Positions 34,900-42,489 of a stretch of DNA of 51,259 bases are shown in pieces. A program made the translations under genes and the position numbers. Source of the DNA: an uncultured Oceanospirillaceae bacterium (lineage in GTDB: Bacteria; Pseudomonadota; Gammaproteobacteria; Pseudomonadales; Balneatricaceae); NCBI GenBank assembly GCA_937136055.1, contig CAKZOD010000106.1, positions 1-51,259 of the forward strand. The letters run 5' to 3'. The notes under the pieces are model-generated. The model saw nothing but the letters and a program-made list of their open reading frames with translations, was not told the DNA's origin and did not search any database. Position 1 is the first letter of the stretch; each line of letters opens with the position of its first letter.

Positions 34900-34927
34900 C
34901 ATGCTAACATGTTAGTGTGCTAGCATG
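34900..34927. promoter_or_regulatory. Nested palindromes upstream of gntR, candidate operator
   Basis: CTAACATGTTAG (34904-34915) is a perfect 12-bp palindrome. It lies inside a wider pair CATGCTA (34900-34906) and TAGCATG (34921-34927). The location, 23 bases before the gntR ATG and between gntR and the divergent uxaA-like gene, fits autoregulation. No second copy was found near the binding-protein start. Confidence 0.5.
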
Positions 34928-35404
34928 TATTTGGTCGAGCGTAATTTTGAGTAATTACACAATTATTTGTAAAGCCAGTGATCAGTAAACACTCTGCGGC
35001 TTATCGAGTGAAAAGCTGTAAAAGTGTTTAAGGATTAATCACTGATACCTTAACGGGCGCTATTTGAACATATGTAGCGTACAGCGCAATCATAAATACG
35101 TTTGCATGAGCAATAGACAAAAATACTGAGCGCTTGAGGCTTTAATCCCGTTTTAGTGATGGATATGGATAAAGCCCTTGAGGTAGAAAACACAAGCTCT
35201 CACGAAGTGAACACAGAAAAAGAAAACAGCGATCTCAACCGGCTGTACTAACATTAATAATAAAAGTACAGAAGCCAGTGGTTAACGCCATCCTATTAAG
35301 TGCAGTGTCTCTCCTATTAGTGAGAGTAAATAAAAACTGTGACAAGGCGGTTACATAAACCACAGGCTAAAAGTACGTAATATAGACAAGTAGGTAGATA
35401 TTAG
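34928..35404. other. Divergent intergenic region gntR / uxaA-like
   Basis: Nearly 480 bases without a clear gene. A 30-codon frame (35159-35251) has no ribosome-binding site and a Glu/Asn/Ser-rich composition; I do not call it a gene. The promoter of the uxaA-like gene should be here; the start has only GTAGGTAG about eight bases upstream as a ribosome-binding site. Confidence 0.5.
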
Positions 35405-36925
35405 ATGGTTGCTAATACCCTTAGATTACACCCGAAAGACAACGTCATTGTCGCCTTGCAAGCACTGGAGATTGGTGCGCGTTTAAGTGTGGATGAAACA
35501 CTCAATATTGGATCAAGTATTGCCAAAGGCCATAAAATTGCGACCAGTGACATCCCCAAAGATCAAGCTATTTTGAAGTATAACCAGATCATCGGTTTTG
35601 CAACTAAGGCAATTAAAGCGGGAGAGCATGTACATACCCACAACTGTGGGATGGGAGACTTTGATCGTGACTATGCATTCGGCACCGCCGCTGAGCCTGT
35701 TAGCTTAGTTGCTCCTGAAAAGCGGCGTACTTTTGAGGGCTATAAGCGCAGTAGTGGGAAGGCGGGGACACGCAACTACATCGGTTTAATCGCCTCCGTT
35801 AATTGCTCGGCAACGAGTGTGCGTTTTATTGCGGATAAAATTAAGCAATCCGGTGAATTAGATAACTACCCCAATATAGATGGCATAGTGCCTATTTATC
35901 ACAGTACTGGCTGTGGCATGGCAGCCAGTGGTGAAGGCTTTGATAACTTAAAAAGGGTGATCAAAGGGTATACCGAACACGCAAACTTTGGTGGCATTTT
36001 GCTGATGGGACTGGGTTGTGAGGTGATGCAAATTAAAAATATCATGCAAGAAGAAGATGAGCATCAATGTCTTCGCCAGCTCACCATCCAAAGTAGTGGA
36101 GGCACCAGTAAAGCCATTGCAGATGGGGTTGAAGCTGTGATGCAAATGCTACCGACGGTGAATGCAGTAAAACGCCAAACGCTGCCCGTTAGTGAACTCA
36201 CTATTGCACTGCAATGCGGTGGCTCTGATGCATACTCAGGTATCACAGCAAACCCAGCCCTTGGCAGAGCGGCAGATTTACTTGTTGAGCAGGGGGGAAC
36301 AGCTATTCTCTCTGAAACATCAGAAGTGTTCGGCGCTGAGCATTTATTAACAAGAAGGGCAGTTAGCCAAAGCGTGGGACAAAAACTGATTGATCGTATT
36401 CACTGGTGGGAAGCTTATACCGCTAAGCACGGCGGCAATATGAATAACAACCCATCCCCGGGTAATTTGGCAGGTGGTTTAACCACTATTTTAGAGAAGT
36501 CACTAGGCGCAGTCGCTAAAGGTGGCAGCACCCCAATGCAAGGGGTTTACTTATACGCCCAGCAAATCGATACCAAAGGCTTTGTGTTTATGGATAGCCC
36601 AGGTTACGACCCTTGCTCAGTCACCGGTCAAGTTGCAGCAGGGGCGAATATTGTCTGCTTTACCACAGGGCGAGGCTCAGCATTTGGCTTTAAACCAGTG
36701 CCTTCTATTAAGCTGGCAACGAATAGCCAAATGTATCAATTTCAAACCGAGGATATGGATATTAACTGTGGTGATATTATCGATAGCGGCTGTTCGATCG
36801 ATGATAAAGCCCATGAAATTCTTGATTACATTATTGCAACAGCATCGGGCGAGCAATCTAAAAGTGAAGCGCTAGGGTATGGGGATAGTGAGTTTGTGCC
36901 TTGGCAGATCGGAGCGGTGATGTAG
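35405..36925 (+). CDS. UxaA-family sugar-acid dehydratase, probable L-fuconate dehydratase
   Basis: 506 residues with the two-part architecture of altronate/galactarate dehydratases: an N-terminal SAF-type domain (about 10-100, AGEHVHTHNCGMGDF) and a C-terminal UxaA domain (about 118-500, KAGTRNYIGLIASVNCSAT, STGCGMAASGEGFDNL, GLGCEV, CGGSDAYSGITANPALG, CFTTGRGSAFG). These Fe2+-dependent lyases remove water from hexonates to give 2-keto-3-deoxy acids. No enolase-type L-fuconate dehydratase is among the fucose genes, and in Campylobacter jejuni uxaA-like genes occur in the fucose locus, so L-fuconate is the most likely substrate here. Altronate is the alternative, but no uxaB/uxaC is nearby. 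Monocistronic, divergent from gntR. Confidence 0.85.
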   Translation: MVANTLRLHPKDNVIVALQALEIGARLSVDETLNIGSSIAKGHKIATSDIPKDQAILKYNQIIGFATKAIKAGEHVHTHNCGMGDFDRDYAFGTAAEPVSLVAPEKRRTFEGYKRSSGKAGTRNYIGLIASVNCSATSVRFIADKIKQSGELDNYPNIDGIVPIYHSTGCGMAASGEGFDNLKRVIKGYTEHANFGGILLMGLGCEVMQIKNIMQEEDEHQCLRQLTIQSSGGTSKAIADGVEAVMQMLPTVNAVKRQTLPVSELTIALQCGGSDAYSGITANPALGRAADLLVEQGGTAILSETSEVFGAEHLLTRRAVSQSVGQKLIDRIHWWEAYTAKHGGNMNNNPSPGNLAGGLTTILEKSLGAVAKGGSTPMQGVYLYAQQIDTKGFVFMDSPGYDPCSVTGQVAAGANIVCFTTGRGSAFGFKPVPSIKLATNSQMYQFQTEDMDINCGDIIDSGCSIDDKAHEILDYIIATASGEQSKSEALGYGDSEFVPWQIGAVM

Positions 36926-36961
36926 GGGGATAACAGTTGCGGGTTAGTAGTTGCGAGTTTC

Positions 36962-37017
36962 GAGCTAAAAGCTGAGAGCTAAGAGCTGAGAGCTAAGTGC
37001 TAAGAGCTGTGAGCTGG
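36962..37017. repeat. 7-bp tandem repeat, 8 degenerate copies (GAGCTAA / GAGCTGA)
   Basis: Eight consecutive 7-base units sharing the core GCT: GAGCTAA, AAGCTGA, GAGCTAA, GAGCTGA, GAGCTAA, GTGCTAA, GAGCTGT, GAGCTGG. The array starts 36 bases after the uxaA-like stop. Same unit family as 4211-4287 and 40965-41006. Confidence 0.9.
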
Positions 37018-37060
37018 TAAGAGGTTGAGATTAGTGATATTTTTGCTCATATTAAAGGTT

Positions 37061-37081
37061 TAGTGAGTAGTGAGTAGAGAG
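37061..37081 (+). repeat. Three 7-bp units directly abutting the acetyltransferase start
   Basis: TAGTGAG, TAGTGAG and TAGAGAG (21 bases) end exactly at the ATG of 37082. They occupy the ribosome-binding region, where GAG/GAGAG is the only SD-like sequence. A GTG at 37070, inside the array, is an alternative start that would add four residues. Confidence 0.7.
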
Positions 37082-37579
37082 ATGTCAAAGGTATTAGTTA
37101 GGCGAAGCGAGCCAGAAGATGCTGCGGGGATAAAGGTGATCTTTGAGTGTGAGAACGCTTACAGTCAAACCTTGCAACTGCCATTGCCATCGGTTAATGA
37201 TTGGCAGCAGCGTATGGCGGATGTTCCCGATAATTTATATAGTTTTGTCGCAGAGATCGATGGCAAAATTGTTGGTAGCCTAGGTTGTGAGGTCTGTAAG
37301 AATCCAAGACGCAGACATGTTGCAAGTTTTGGTATGGGAGTGATGGATGATCACCAAGGACAAGGTGTGGGCAGTGCGTTATTATCTGCTTTAGTTAAGC
37401 TCTGTGATCAATGGCTCAATTTAAGGCGTTTAGAGTTAACGGTTTATACCGATAACGAGCCTGCGATAGCGCTTTATAAAAAATTTGGTTTTGAAATAGA
37501 AGGTGAATGTGTCGACTTTGCGTTTCGTGATGGCAAGTTTGTGAACGCATTTAGTATGGCCCGTATTAATAACAATTAA
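37082..37579 (+). CDS. yhhY: GNAT N-acetyltransferase, YhhY-like
   Basis: 165 residues from ATG 37082. It aligns by eye along its whole length with E. coli YhhY (an L-amino-acid N-acetyltransferase): VRRSEPEDAAGI, LQLPLPSVNDWQQRMADVP, PRRRHVASFGMGVMDDHQGQGVGSAL (acetyl-CoA loop), LRRLELTVYTDNEPAIALYKKFGFEIEG, and YVDA-like VNAFSMAR at the end. E. coli YhhY begins MSEIVIR, which supports this start over the GTG four codons upstream. It acetylates the alpha-amino group of certain amino acids and may confer resistance to analogues. Next gene follows after 16 bases, probably co-transcribed. Confidence 0.85.
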   Translation: MSKVLVRRSEPEDAAGIKVIFECENAYSQTLQLPLPSVNDWQQRMADVPDNLYSFVAEIDGKIVGSLGCEVCKNPRRRHVASFGMGVMDDHQGQGVGSALLSALVKLCDQWLNLRRLELTVYTDNEPAIALYKKFGFEIEGECVDFAFRDGKFVNAFSMARINNN

Positions 37580-37595
37580 CACGTAGGAATGTGCG

Positions 37596-37946
37596 ATGAA
37601 AACCTATCAAGGCAGCTGCCACTGTCAAAGTGTATTGTTCGAGGTGAGCTGTGAAATAAATATGGCTTATCGTTGTGATTGCTCATTGTGTATTCGCAAA
37701 GGTGCACTGATGGTCTATGCCCAAGAAACAGATTACACACTGTTAGCGGGGCAGCAAAATCTTTCAATGTATCAATTCAATACTCATACTGCAGCGCATT
37801 ATTTCTGTAAAACCTGCGGTGTTTATACCTTCCACAAAACTCGCACTAAACCGGGTATGTTTGGTTTTAATGCTGGATGTTTAGCAGAGCTTGATGTGAT
37901 GGGTTTGCCTGTTGAAATTATTCACGGTGCTGAATTAAAAATCTAA
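37596..37946 (+). CDS. GFA-family (CENP-V/GFA fold) zinc protein
   Basis: 116 residues. The zinc-binding cysteines of the family are present: CHCQSVLFEVSC, RCDCSLCIRKGA, and FCKTCGVYTFH. Members were named after glutathione-dependent formaldehyde activation, but most have unproven activities, so I do not assign one. It lies 16 bases after the YhhY-like gene and is convergent with the GMC oxidoreductase (16 bases between stops). A second GFA gene at 47906-48316 belongs to a different context. Confidence 0.85.
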   Translation: MKTYQGSCHCQSVLFEVSCEINMAYRCDCSLCIRKGALMVYAQETDYTLLAGQQNLSMYQFNTHTAAHYFCKTCGVYTFHKTRTKPGMFGFNAGCLAELDVMGLPVEIIHGAELKI

Positions 37947-37962
37947 AGGCTTTCGAGGAAGA

Positions 37963-39576
37963 TTAAGTCTGAGTATCTTCTAAGATCATTTGCGCCCCTT
38001 TTTCAGCGACCATCATCACAGGTGCATTGATATTGGCAGAAGTGATTGTTGGAAATATTGATGCATCAATCACCCGTAAATTCTGAACGCCATATACCCG
38101 CAGGCGGTTATCAACCACCGCATCGCTTGCATCCACCCCCATTTTACAAGTGCCACATAAGTGATAAATAGAGCCTGCATTCTCTCTAAAGTATTGCAGC
38201 ACAGCGCTGTCGTCACTGATGCAGGTTGAGGGGGATATTTGCTCAGCGGTAATGGCTTTCAACGCATCGGATTGCATCAGTTGTTGTACTATACGGTGCC
38301 CTTGTAATACTTCTTGGATATCTTTTTCAGTTGATAAATAGTTAGGCTTTATCAGTGGTGGCTGTCGATAATCTGGGCCTGCTATGTCAACACTCCCTTT
38401 GCTACTTGGTCTACAGCTATTAAAAGCAATTAAAAAGCCTGAATAAGGATCAGGTTTGAGTTGCGCTTTAGGGTCTTTAGGAATTTGATACGACATTGGG
38501 TTGAAATACAGTTGAATATTAGCGTGCTGCTCAGTATCAGCACCTTTAAAGAACCCTCCCGCTTGATTGACACTGAGTGATAACGGCCCTGAGCGATTGA
38601 AAAGGTATTTCGCGCCCGCTTTTATTTGATTCAATAGAGGCCCTAGCTCATCATTTAAAGTGCTGATATTTGCTTTGTAGTAATAGCTTACGCAAAGGTG
38701 GTCTTGTAGGTTTTGGCCGACAGCGGGTAAATGTTGAATAATCGGTATCTGATGTTTTTCTAAAGTCGTTTTATCACCTACCCCTGAAAGCTGTAATAAC
38801 TTAGGTGAGTCAACTGCGCCTGCTGCAATGATGATTTCTTTGTTGGCGCTGATCCTTTGAGAAATGCCAGCTTTGTTGATTTGTACGGCGCAAGCGCTGT
38901 TATTTTCAAAGATGATTTTCTCGGCAATTGTCTCTCTAAATAGGGTGAGGTTCGCTCGCTTAAGGGCAGGCTTTAAATAGGCTGTGTTGCTTGAATCGCG
39001 CTGCCCTTGGCGCACGTTAATATCGTAAATACCAGCGCCTTCAAATTGAGAACCATTAAAATCTTCATTAAGTGGCAAACCTATAGATTGCGCAGCGCTT
39101 AGGTAGTGTTTACATAGAGGGTGAGCTTGATGCTTCATGGGAGTGATGGCAATTTTACCTTGTGCACTGTGAAACTCAGTGTCACCTGCAGGGTGTTGTT
39201 CTAGCTTTTTAAAGAAAGGTAAAACCTCTTTGTAGCACCAGCCTTTATTGCTCTGTGCTGCCCAGTCGTCAAAGTCTGAAGGCTGTCCACGCACATAAAC
39301 CATAGCGTTGATTGAGCCTGAGCCACCTTGCACTTTGCCCCGTGGTGCATACAGTTTACGGTTTGCCAGGTTTGCTTCTGGCTGGGTGTAATACATGTAA
39401 TTGTATTTTGGATTGTAATAAGTTTTGCCAAAGCCTACCGGCAGCTTGATCCAAGGGTAACTATCTTTACTGCCTGCTTCGATGATTAATACAGAGTGCT
39501 TGCCGGACTCGCTTAATCGATCGGCCAGTATACAGCCTGCGGATCCTGCACCTATGATGATGAAATCGAATTTCAT
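37963..39576 (-). CDS. GMC oxidoreductase (alcohol/choline dehydrogenase-like)
   Basis: 537 residues, the common BetA/AlkJ size. FAD motif IIIGAGSAGCILADRL at residues 5-20, GMC signature GKVQGGSGSINAMVYVRGQPSDF near 78-98, second signature GAVDSPKLLQLSGVG near 252, and C-terminal catalytic region YHLCGTCKMG with NINAPVMMVAEKGA. Leu replaces the Pro usually found in HPxGT, seen also in other members. It likely oxidises a primary alcohol to an aldehyde, feeding the aldehyde dehydrogenase encoded two genes upstream. It is the last gene of the 43455-37963 operon. Confidence 0.88.
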   Translation of the reverse strand: MKFDFIIIGAGSAGCILADRLSESGKHSVLIIEAGSKDSYPWIKLPVGFGKTYYNPKYNYMYYTQPEANLANRKLYAPRGKVQGGSGSINAMVYVRGQPSDFDDWAAQSNKGWCYKEVLPFFKKLEQHPAGDTEFHSAQGKIAITPMKHQAHPLCKHYLSAAQSIGLPLNEDFNGSQFEGAGIYDINVRQGQRDSSNTAYLKPALKRANLTLFRETIAEKIIFENNSACAVQINKAGISQRISANKEIIIAAGAVDSPKLLQLSGVGDKTTLEKHQIPIIQHLPAVGQNLQDHLCVSYYYKANISTLNDELGPLLNQIKAGAKYLFNRSGPLSLSVNQAGGFFKGADTEQHANIQLYFNPMSYQIPKDPKAQLKPDPYSGFLIAFNSCRPSSKGSVDIAGPDYRQPPLIKPNYLSTEKDIQEVLQGHRIVQQLMQSDALKAITAEQISPSTCISDDSAVLQYFRENAGSIYHLCGTCKMGVDASDAVVDNRLRVYGVQNLRVIDASIFPTITSANINAPVMMVAEKGAQMILEDTQT

Positions 39577-39632
39577 ATTAAGAGGAATACTCCTAAATCA
39601 AACTGAGAATTAGTTTTTGGACCTTAGGCTTT

Positions 39633-39722
39633 TTACGCTAAAGGCTCTTTTTATGCAGAGAGCTCTTTTTACGCTAAGGGCTCTTTTTATGTTGAGGGCT
39701 CTCTTTACGCTGAAGGCTCTTT
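39633..39722. repeat. 18-bp tandem repeat, 5 copies, duplicating the enolase-superfamily gene's last codons and stop
   Basis: Five perfectly phased 18-base units: 39705-39722, 39687-39704, 39669-39686, 39651-39668 and 39633-39650, with a degenerate remnant beyond. Read on the minus strand, the first unit is the genuine 3' end of the upstream gene (K-E-P-S-A-stop). The others read REPST, KEPLA, KELSA and KEPLA, each closed by an in-frame TAA. Confidence 0.92.
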
Positions 39723-40937
39723 CCAGCGGGTTGAAGAATGTGTTTTAACGTCATAGGGTTTGCTATCCATCGAAAGGTGCAATGCCTTCCCAGTATAAGG
39801 TGAGTGTGCTTTCACAACATCCATGTTAAGTGCTATGCCAAGGCCTGGTTTGTCTGAGGGAATGATATAACCGTCTTGCCATTCAATTTTCTCCTGTAGT
39901 ACCTCAGCGTGAAAACCACCCCACGTCATAATGCTCTCTTGAATCAGGAAATTAGGAGTTGCTGTTGCCAGCTGAATACTTGCTGCTGCCCCGATTGGAC
40001 CATTGTATAAATGTGGCGCGATTTGCGCAAAGTACACTTCGGCAATAGCGGCAATTTTTTTGGCTTCTAAAATGCCACCTACACGGCCAAGGTTCATTTG
40101 GATAATGGATGCAGCGCCATTTTTTAGAACATCGTGAAATTCATATTTGGTGGTTAAACGCTCGCCTGTCGCTATCGGAATACTGGTGCTATTTGCAACT
40201 GTTGCCATCGCTTGTGATTGCCCAGGGGGAACAGGTTCTTCAAACCATAAAGGGTCAAAAGGTTCTAAACGCTTAGCCAGACGAATAGCAGAGGAGGGTG
40301 CCATTTGCCCGTGCGTACCAAAAAGTAAATCACATTTATTGCCCACAGCTTCACGGATGCGCTGGCAGAACGTGGCTGACTTTTCTAGTGCCTCTAGGGA
40401 GAGCTGGTGGCCGCTATACGCGCTGTATGGACCTGCGGGGTCGAATTTTATTGCGCTAAAGCCCAGCTCCATGTTTTTAATGGCGCACTCTACGGCAAGC
40501 TCAACATTATCGTAGTCATATTCACCATGTTTGTTCTCAGGGTAGAGGTAAGTATATGAGCGCAGCTTCTCGTTTACTTTTCCGCCAATGAGTTGGTAAA
40601 CGGGTTTATCAGCAGCCTTGCCGATAATGTCCCAACAGGCCATTTCTAGGCCACTTATCACACCCATCATGGATAAATCAGGGCGTTGTGTAAAACCGCT
40701 TGAATAGGCTTCTCGGTAGAAACGCTCTACTTGATGTGGGTCATGGTTTTTTAAGTAGCGCTCAAACACATCAGCGATGGCTGATTCCATCACGGTGGGA
40801 TGAAAGGATGCTGCGTAAACTTCGCCAACTCCTTCAATACCGCACTGTGTGCGCAAACTAACAAAGATCCAGTACATACCTCCTACATGAGGAGCAGGAG
40901 TGGCCACGATATAGGTCGAACAAGATGCTATTTTCAT
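39705..40937 (-). CDS. Enolase-superfamily sugar-acid dehydratase/racemase (MR/MLE)
   Basis: 410 residues: alpha/beta capping domain (1-125) and (beta/alpha)8 barrel. Barrel residues seen: Lys164 and Asp166 in AIKFDPAGPY, His209 in FGTHGQM, Glu233 in WFEEPVPP, Glu259 in ATGERLTT and His309 in APHLYNGP. The His209/His309 arrangement recalls mannonate/galactonate-type acid-sugar dehydratases. The position that is usually the first metal-ligand Asp (DxH) is Gly207 here, so the metal site or the family pattern is unusual. It sits with a GMC oxidoreductase, aldehyde and hydroxyacid dehydrogenases, so a hydroxy-acid substrate is likely. The gene ends inside the 18-bp repeat array. Substrate not assignable. 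Confidence 0.85.
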   Translation of the reverse strand: MKIASCSTYIVATPAPHVGGMYWIFVSLRTQCGIEGVGEVYAASFHPTVMESAIADVFERYLKNHDPHQVERFYREAYSSGFTQRPDLSMMGVISGLEMACWDIIGKAADKPVYQLIGGKVNEKLRSYTYLYPENKHGEYDYDNVELAVECAIKNMELGFSAIKFDPAGPYSAYSGHQLSLEALEKSATFCQRIREAVGNKCDLLFGTHGQMAPSSAIRLAKRLEPFDPLWFEEPVPPGQSQAMATVANSTSIPIATGERLTTKYEFHDVLKNGAASIIQMNLGRVGGILEAKKIAAIAEVYFAQIAPHLYNGPIGAAASIQLATATPNFLIQESIMTWGGFHAEVLQEKIEWQDGYIIPSDKPGLGIALNMDVVKAHSPYTGKALHLSMDSKPYDVKTHSSTRWKEPSA

Positions 40938-40964
40938 TGTTTAAAGCCTAAGTGAGTGATTTTT

Positions 40965-41006
40965 GAAGCTAGAAGCTAGAAGCTAGAAGCTACGAGCTAA
41001 AAGCTA
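40965..41006. repeat. 7-bp tandem repeat, 6 copies (GAAGCTA)
   Basis: Six 7-base units (four GAAGCTA, then CGAGCTA and AAAGCTA) fill most of the 72-base gap between the aldehyde dehydrogenase stop and the enolase-superfamily start. Same AGCTA core as the arrays at 4211 and 36962. Confidence 0.92.
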
Positions 41007-41009
41007 GTA

Positions 41010-42443
41010 TTAGGCACAGATAATAGCCTTTGTTTCAATATATTCGTGCATACTTTGTTCTCCCCACTCGCGTCCATTACCCGATTGCTTATAACCGCCA
41101 AATGGAGCTTCTAATGAGAAAAAGGCACCTTGCAGATAACATTGCCCGGCTTTAATACGCTTAGCGATGCGCATGGCTGCCGCTTCATCTTTTGCAAACA
41201 CTGCTGAAGATAACCCGAAATCACTGTCGTTGGCGATGTCGATAGCACTGTCTATGTCATCGTATGCCATTATGCAGAGCACAGGACCGAAAATTTCTTC
41301 ACGGGCAATACGCATTGTATTAGTAACACCTGCAAATATAGTTGGCCGAACAAACGCACCTTTTTTGAGGTGCTCAGCTAAATTAGTCGGCGCACCTAAG
41401 CCGCCACAAATTACCTTAGCACCTTCATCAATTCCCAGTTGTATATAGTTTTGAACACTTTGCTTTTGCTTGAACGAAGCCATCGGCCCCATCGTGATTT
41501 GATCATTATTAGGATCACCTACGATTTGCTCGTTCGCAATGCTCGCAGCAAGTGACAGTGCTTCTTGATAGCGGCTTTGGGGGATTAACATACGGGTTAA
41601 TGCATTACAGGTTTGGCCTGTGTTTGCCATGACATCTTCTACCCCATAGCGGACAGCTGAGGCTAAATCTGCATCTTCAGTGATGATAAAAGCCGATTTA
41701 CCGCCGAGTTCTTGGCAAACCCGTTTCACACTGGGAGCAGCAGCTTGCGCAACTTGAATACCCGCACGTGTGGAACCGGTGAATGAAACCATATCGACAT
41801 CTTTATGAGCGCAAAGAATAGCCCCAAGCGCAGTACCCTCTCCAGATACTAGATTAAAAACGCCAGCAGGAAGCCCGATATCTTCAAATATTTGCGCCAT
41901 TATAAAGTCTAATTCAGGGGTTTGCTCAGCAGGTTTGGCAACAATAGTGCAACCTGCAGCAAGGGCTGGTGCAACTTTACCGATCAGTTGATGCAGTGGG
42001 TAATTCCAAGGGTTTATAAAAGCGCACACACCCACAGGCTCCTTGGTGATTATTACTGAGCCTTTGTGCTCCACGCTGTCCATAGTTGTTGCAAGGTTTG
42101 CATAATAGCGCATCGCCTCGATAGGCGTATCAACATGATAAAGGCCGGTTAAATGACGCGGGCAGCCCATCGAGTTGACATGTGCCTCAATCAACTCGTC
42201 ATATTTTTGCTCCATGGCATCAGCAATACGATTCATGTAATCAGCACGCATGCTAGGCGTGGTTGTTGACCAGTGCATGAATGCATTTTTAGCTGCCGCA
42301 ACAGCCTCATTTACATCTTCTTCTGTGCTATTTGGCACTTGTAGGAAAACGTCACCACTGGTTGGGTTAATGACCTGTAATACATTGTCATTAGCGGGAG
42401 ACTGCCAGGCACCATTGATAAATAGTTTATCGATTATTTTCAT
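41010..42443 (-). CDS. NAD(P)+-dependent aldehyde dehydrogenase
   Basis: 477 residues, complete. Asn146 in NPWNYPL, Lys170 in VAKPAEQTP, cofactor loop FTGSTRAG (221-228), general base Glu245 in ELGGKSA, and nucleophile Cys279 in NTGQTCNALTR. EIFGPVL and the PFGGYKQSGNGREWG end are typical of the broad-specificity class that includes betaine-, lact- and aminoaldehyde dehydrogenases. It probably oxidises the aldehyde produced by the GMC enzyme of the same operon. The hydroxyacid dehydrogenase gene ends 46 bases upstream; the enolase-superfamily gene follows after a 72-base gap containing 7-bp repeats. Confidence 0.92.
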   Translation of the reverse strand: MKIIDKLFINGAWQSPANDNVLQVINPTSGDVFLQVPNSTEEDVNEAVAAAKNAFMHWSTTTPSMRADYMNRIADAMEQKYDELIEAHVNSMGCPRHLTGLYHVDTPIEAMRYYANLATTMDSVEHKGSVIITKEPVGVCAFINPWNYPLHQLIGKVAPALAAGCTIVAKPAEQTPELDFIMAQIFEDIGLPAGVFNLVSGEGTALGAILCAHKDVDMVSFTGSTRAGIQVAQAAAPSVKRVCQELGGKSAFIITEDADLASAVRYGVEDVMANTGQTCNALTRMLIPQSRYQEALSLAASIANEQIVGDPNNDQITMGPMASFKQKQSVQNYIQLGIDEGAKVICGGLGAPTNLAEHLKKGAFVRPTIFAGVTNTMRIAREEIFGPVLCIMAYDDIDSAIDIANDSDFGLSSAVFAKDEAAAMRIAKRIKAGQCYLQGAFFSLEAPFGGYKQSGNGREWGEQSMHEYIETKAIICA

Positions 42444-42489
42444 TTTGAAGATCTCATTTACCGTACTTGATGATTAAAGTATGAAGTTG

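Noticed and set aside
35159..35251. 30-codon frame upstream of the uxaA-like gene
   Set aside because: No ribosome-binding site, low-complexity Glu/Asn/Ser composition and no recognisable feature; more likely chance.
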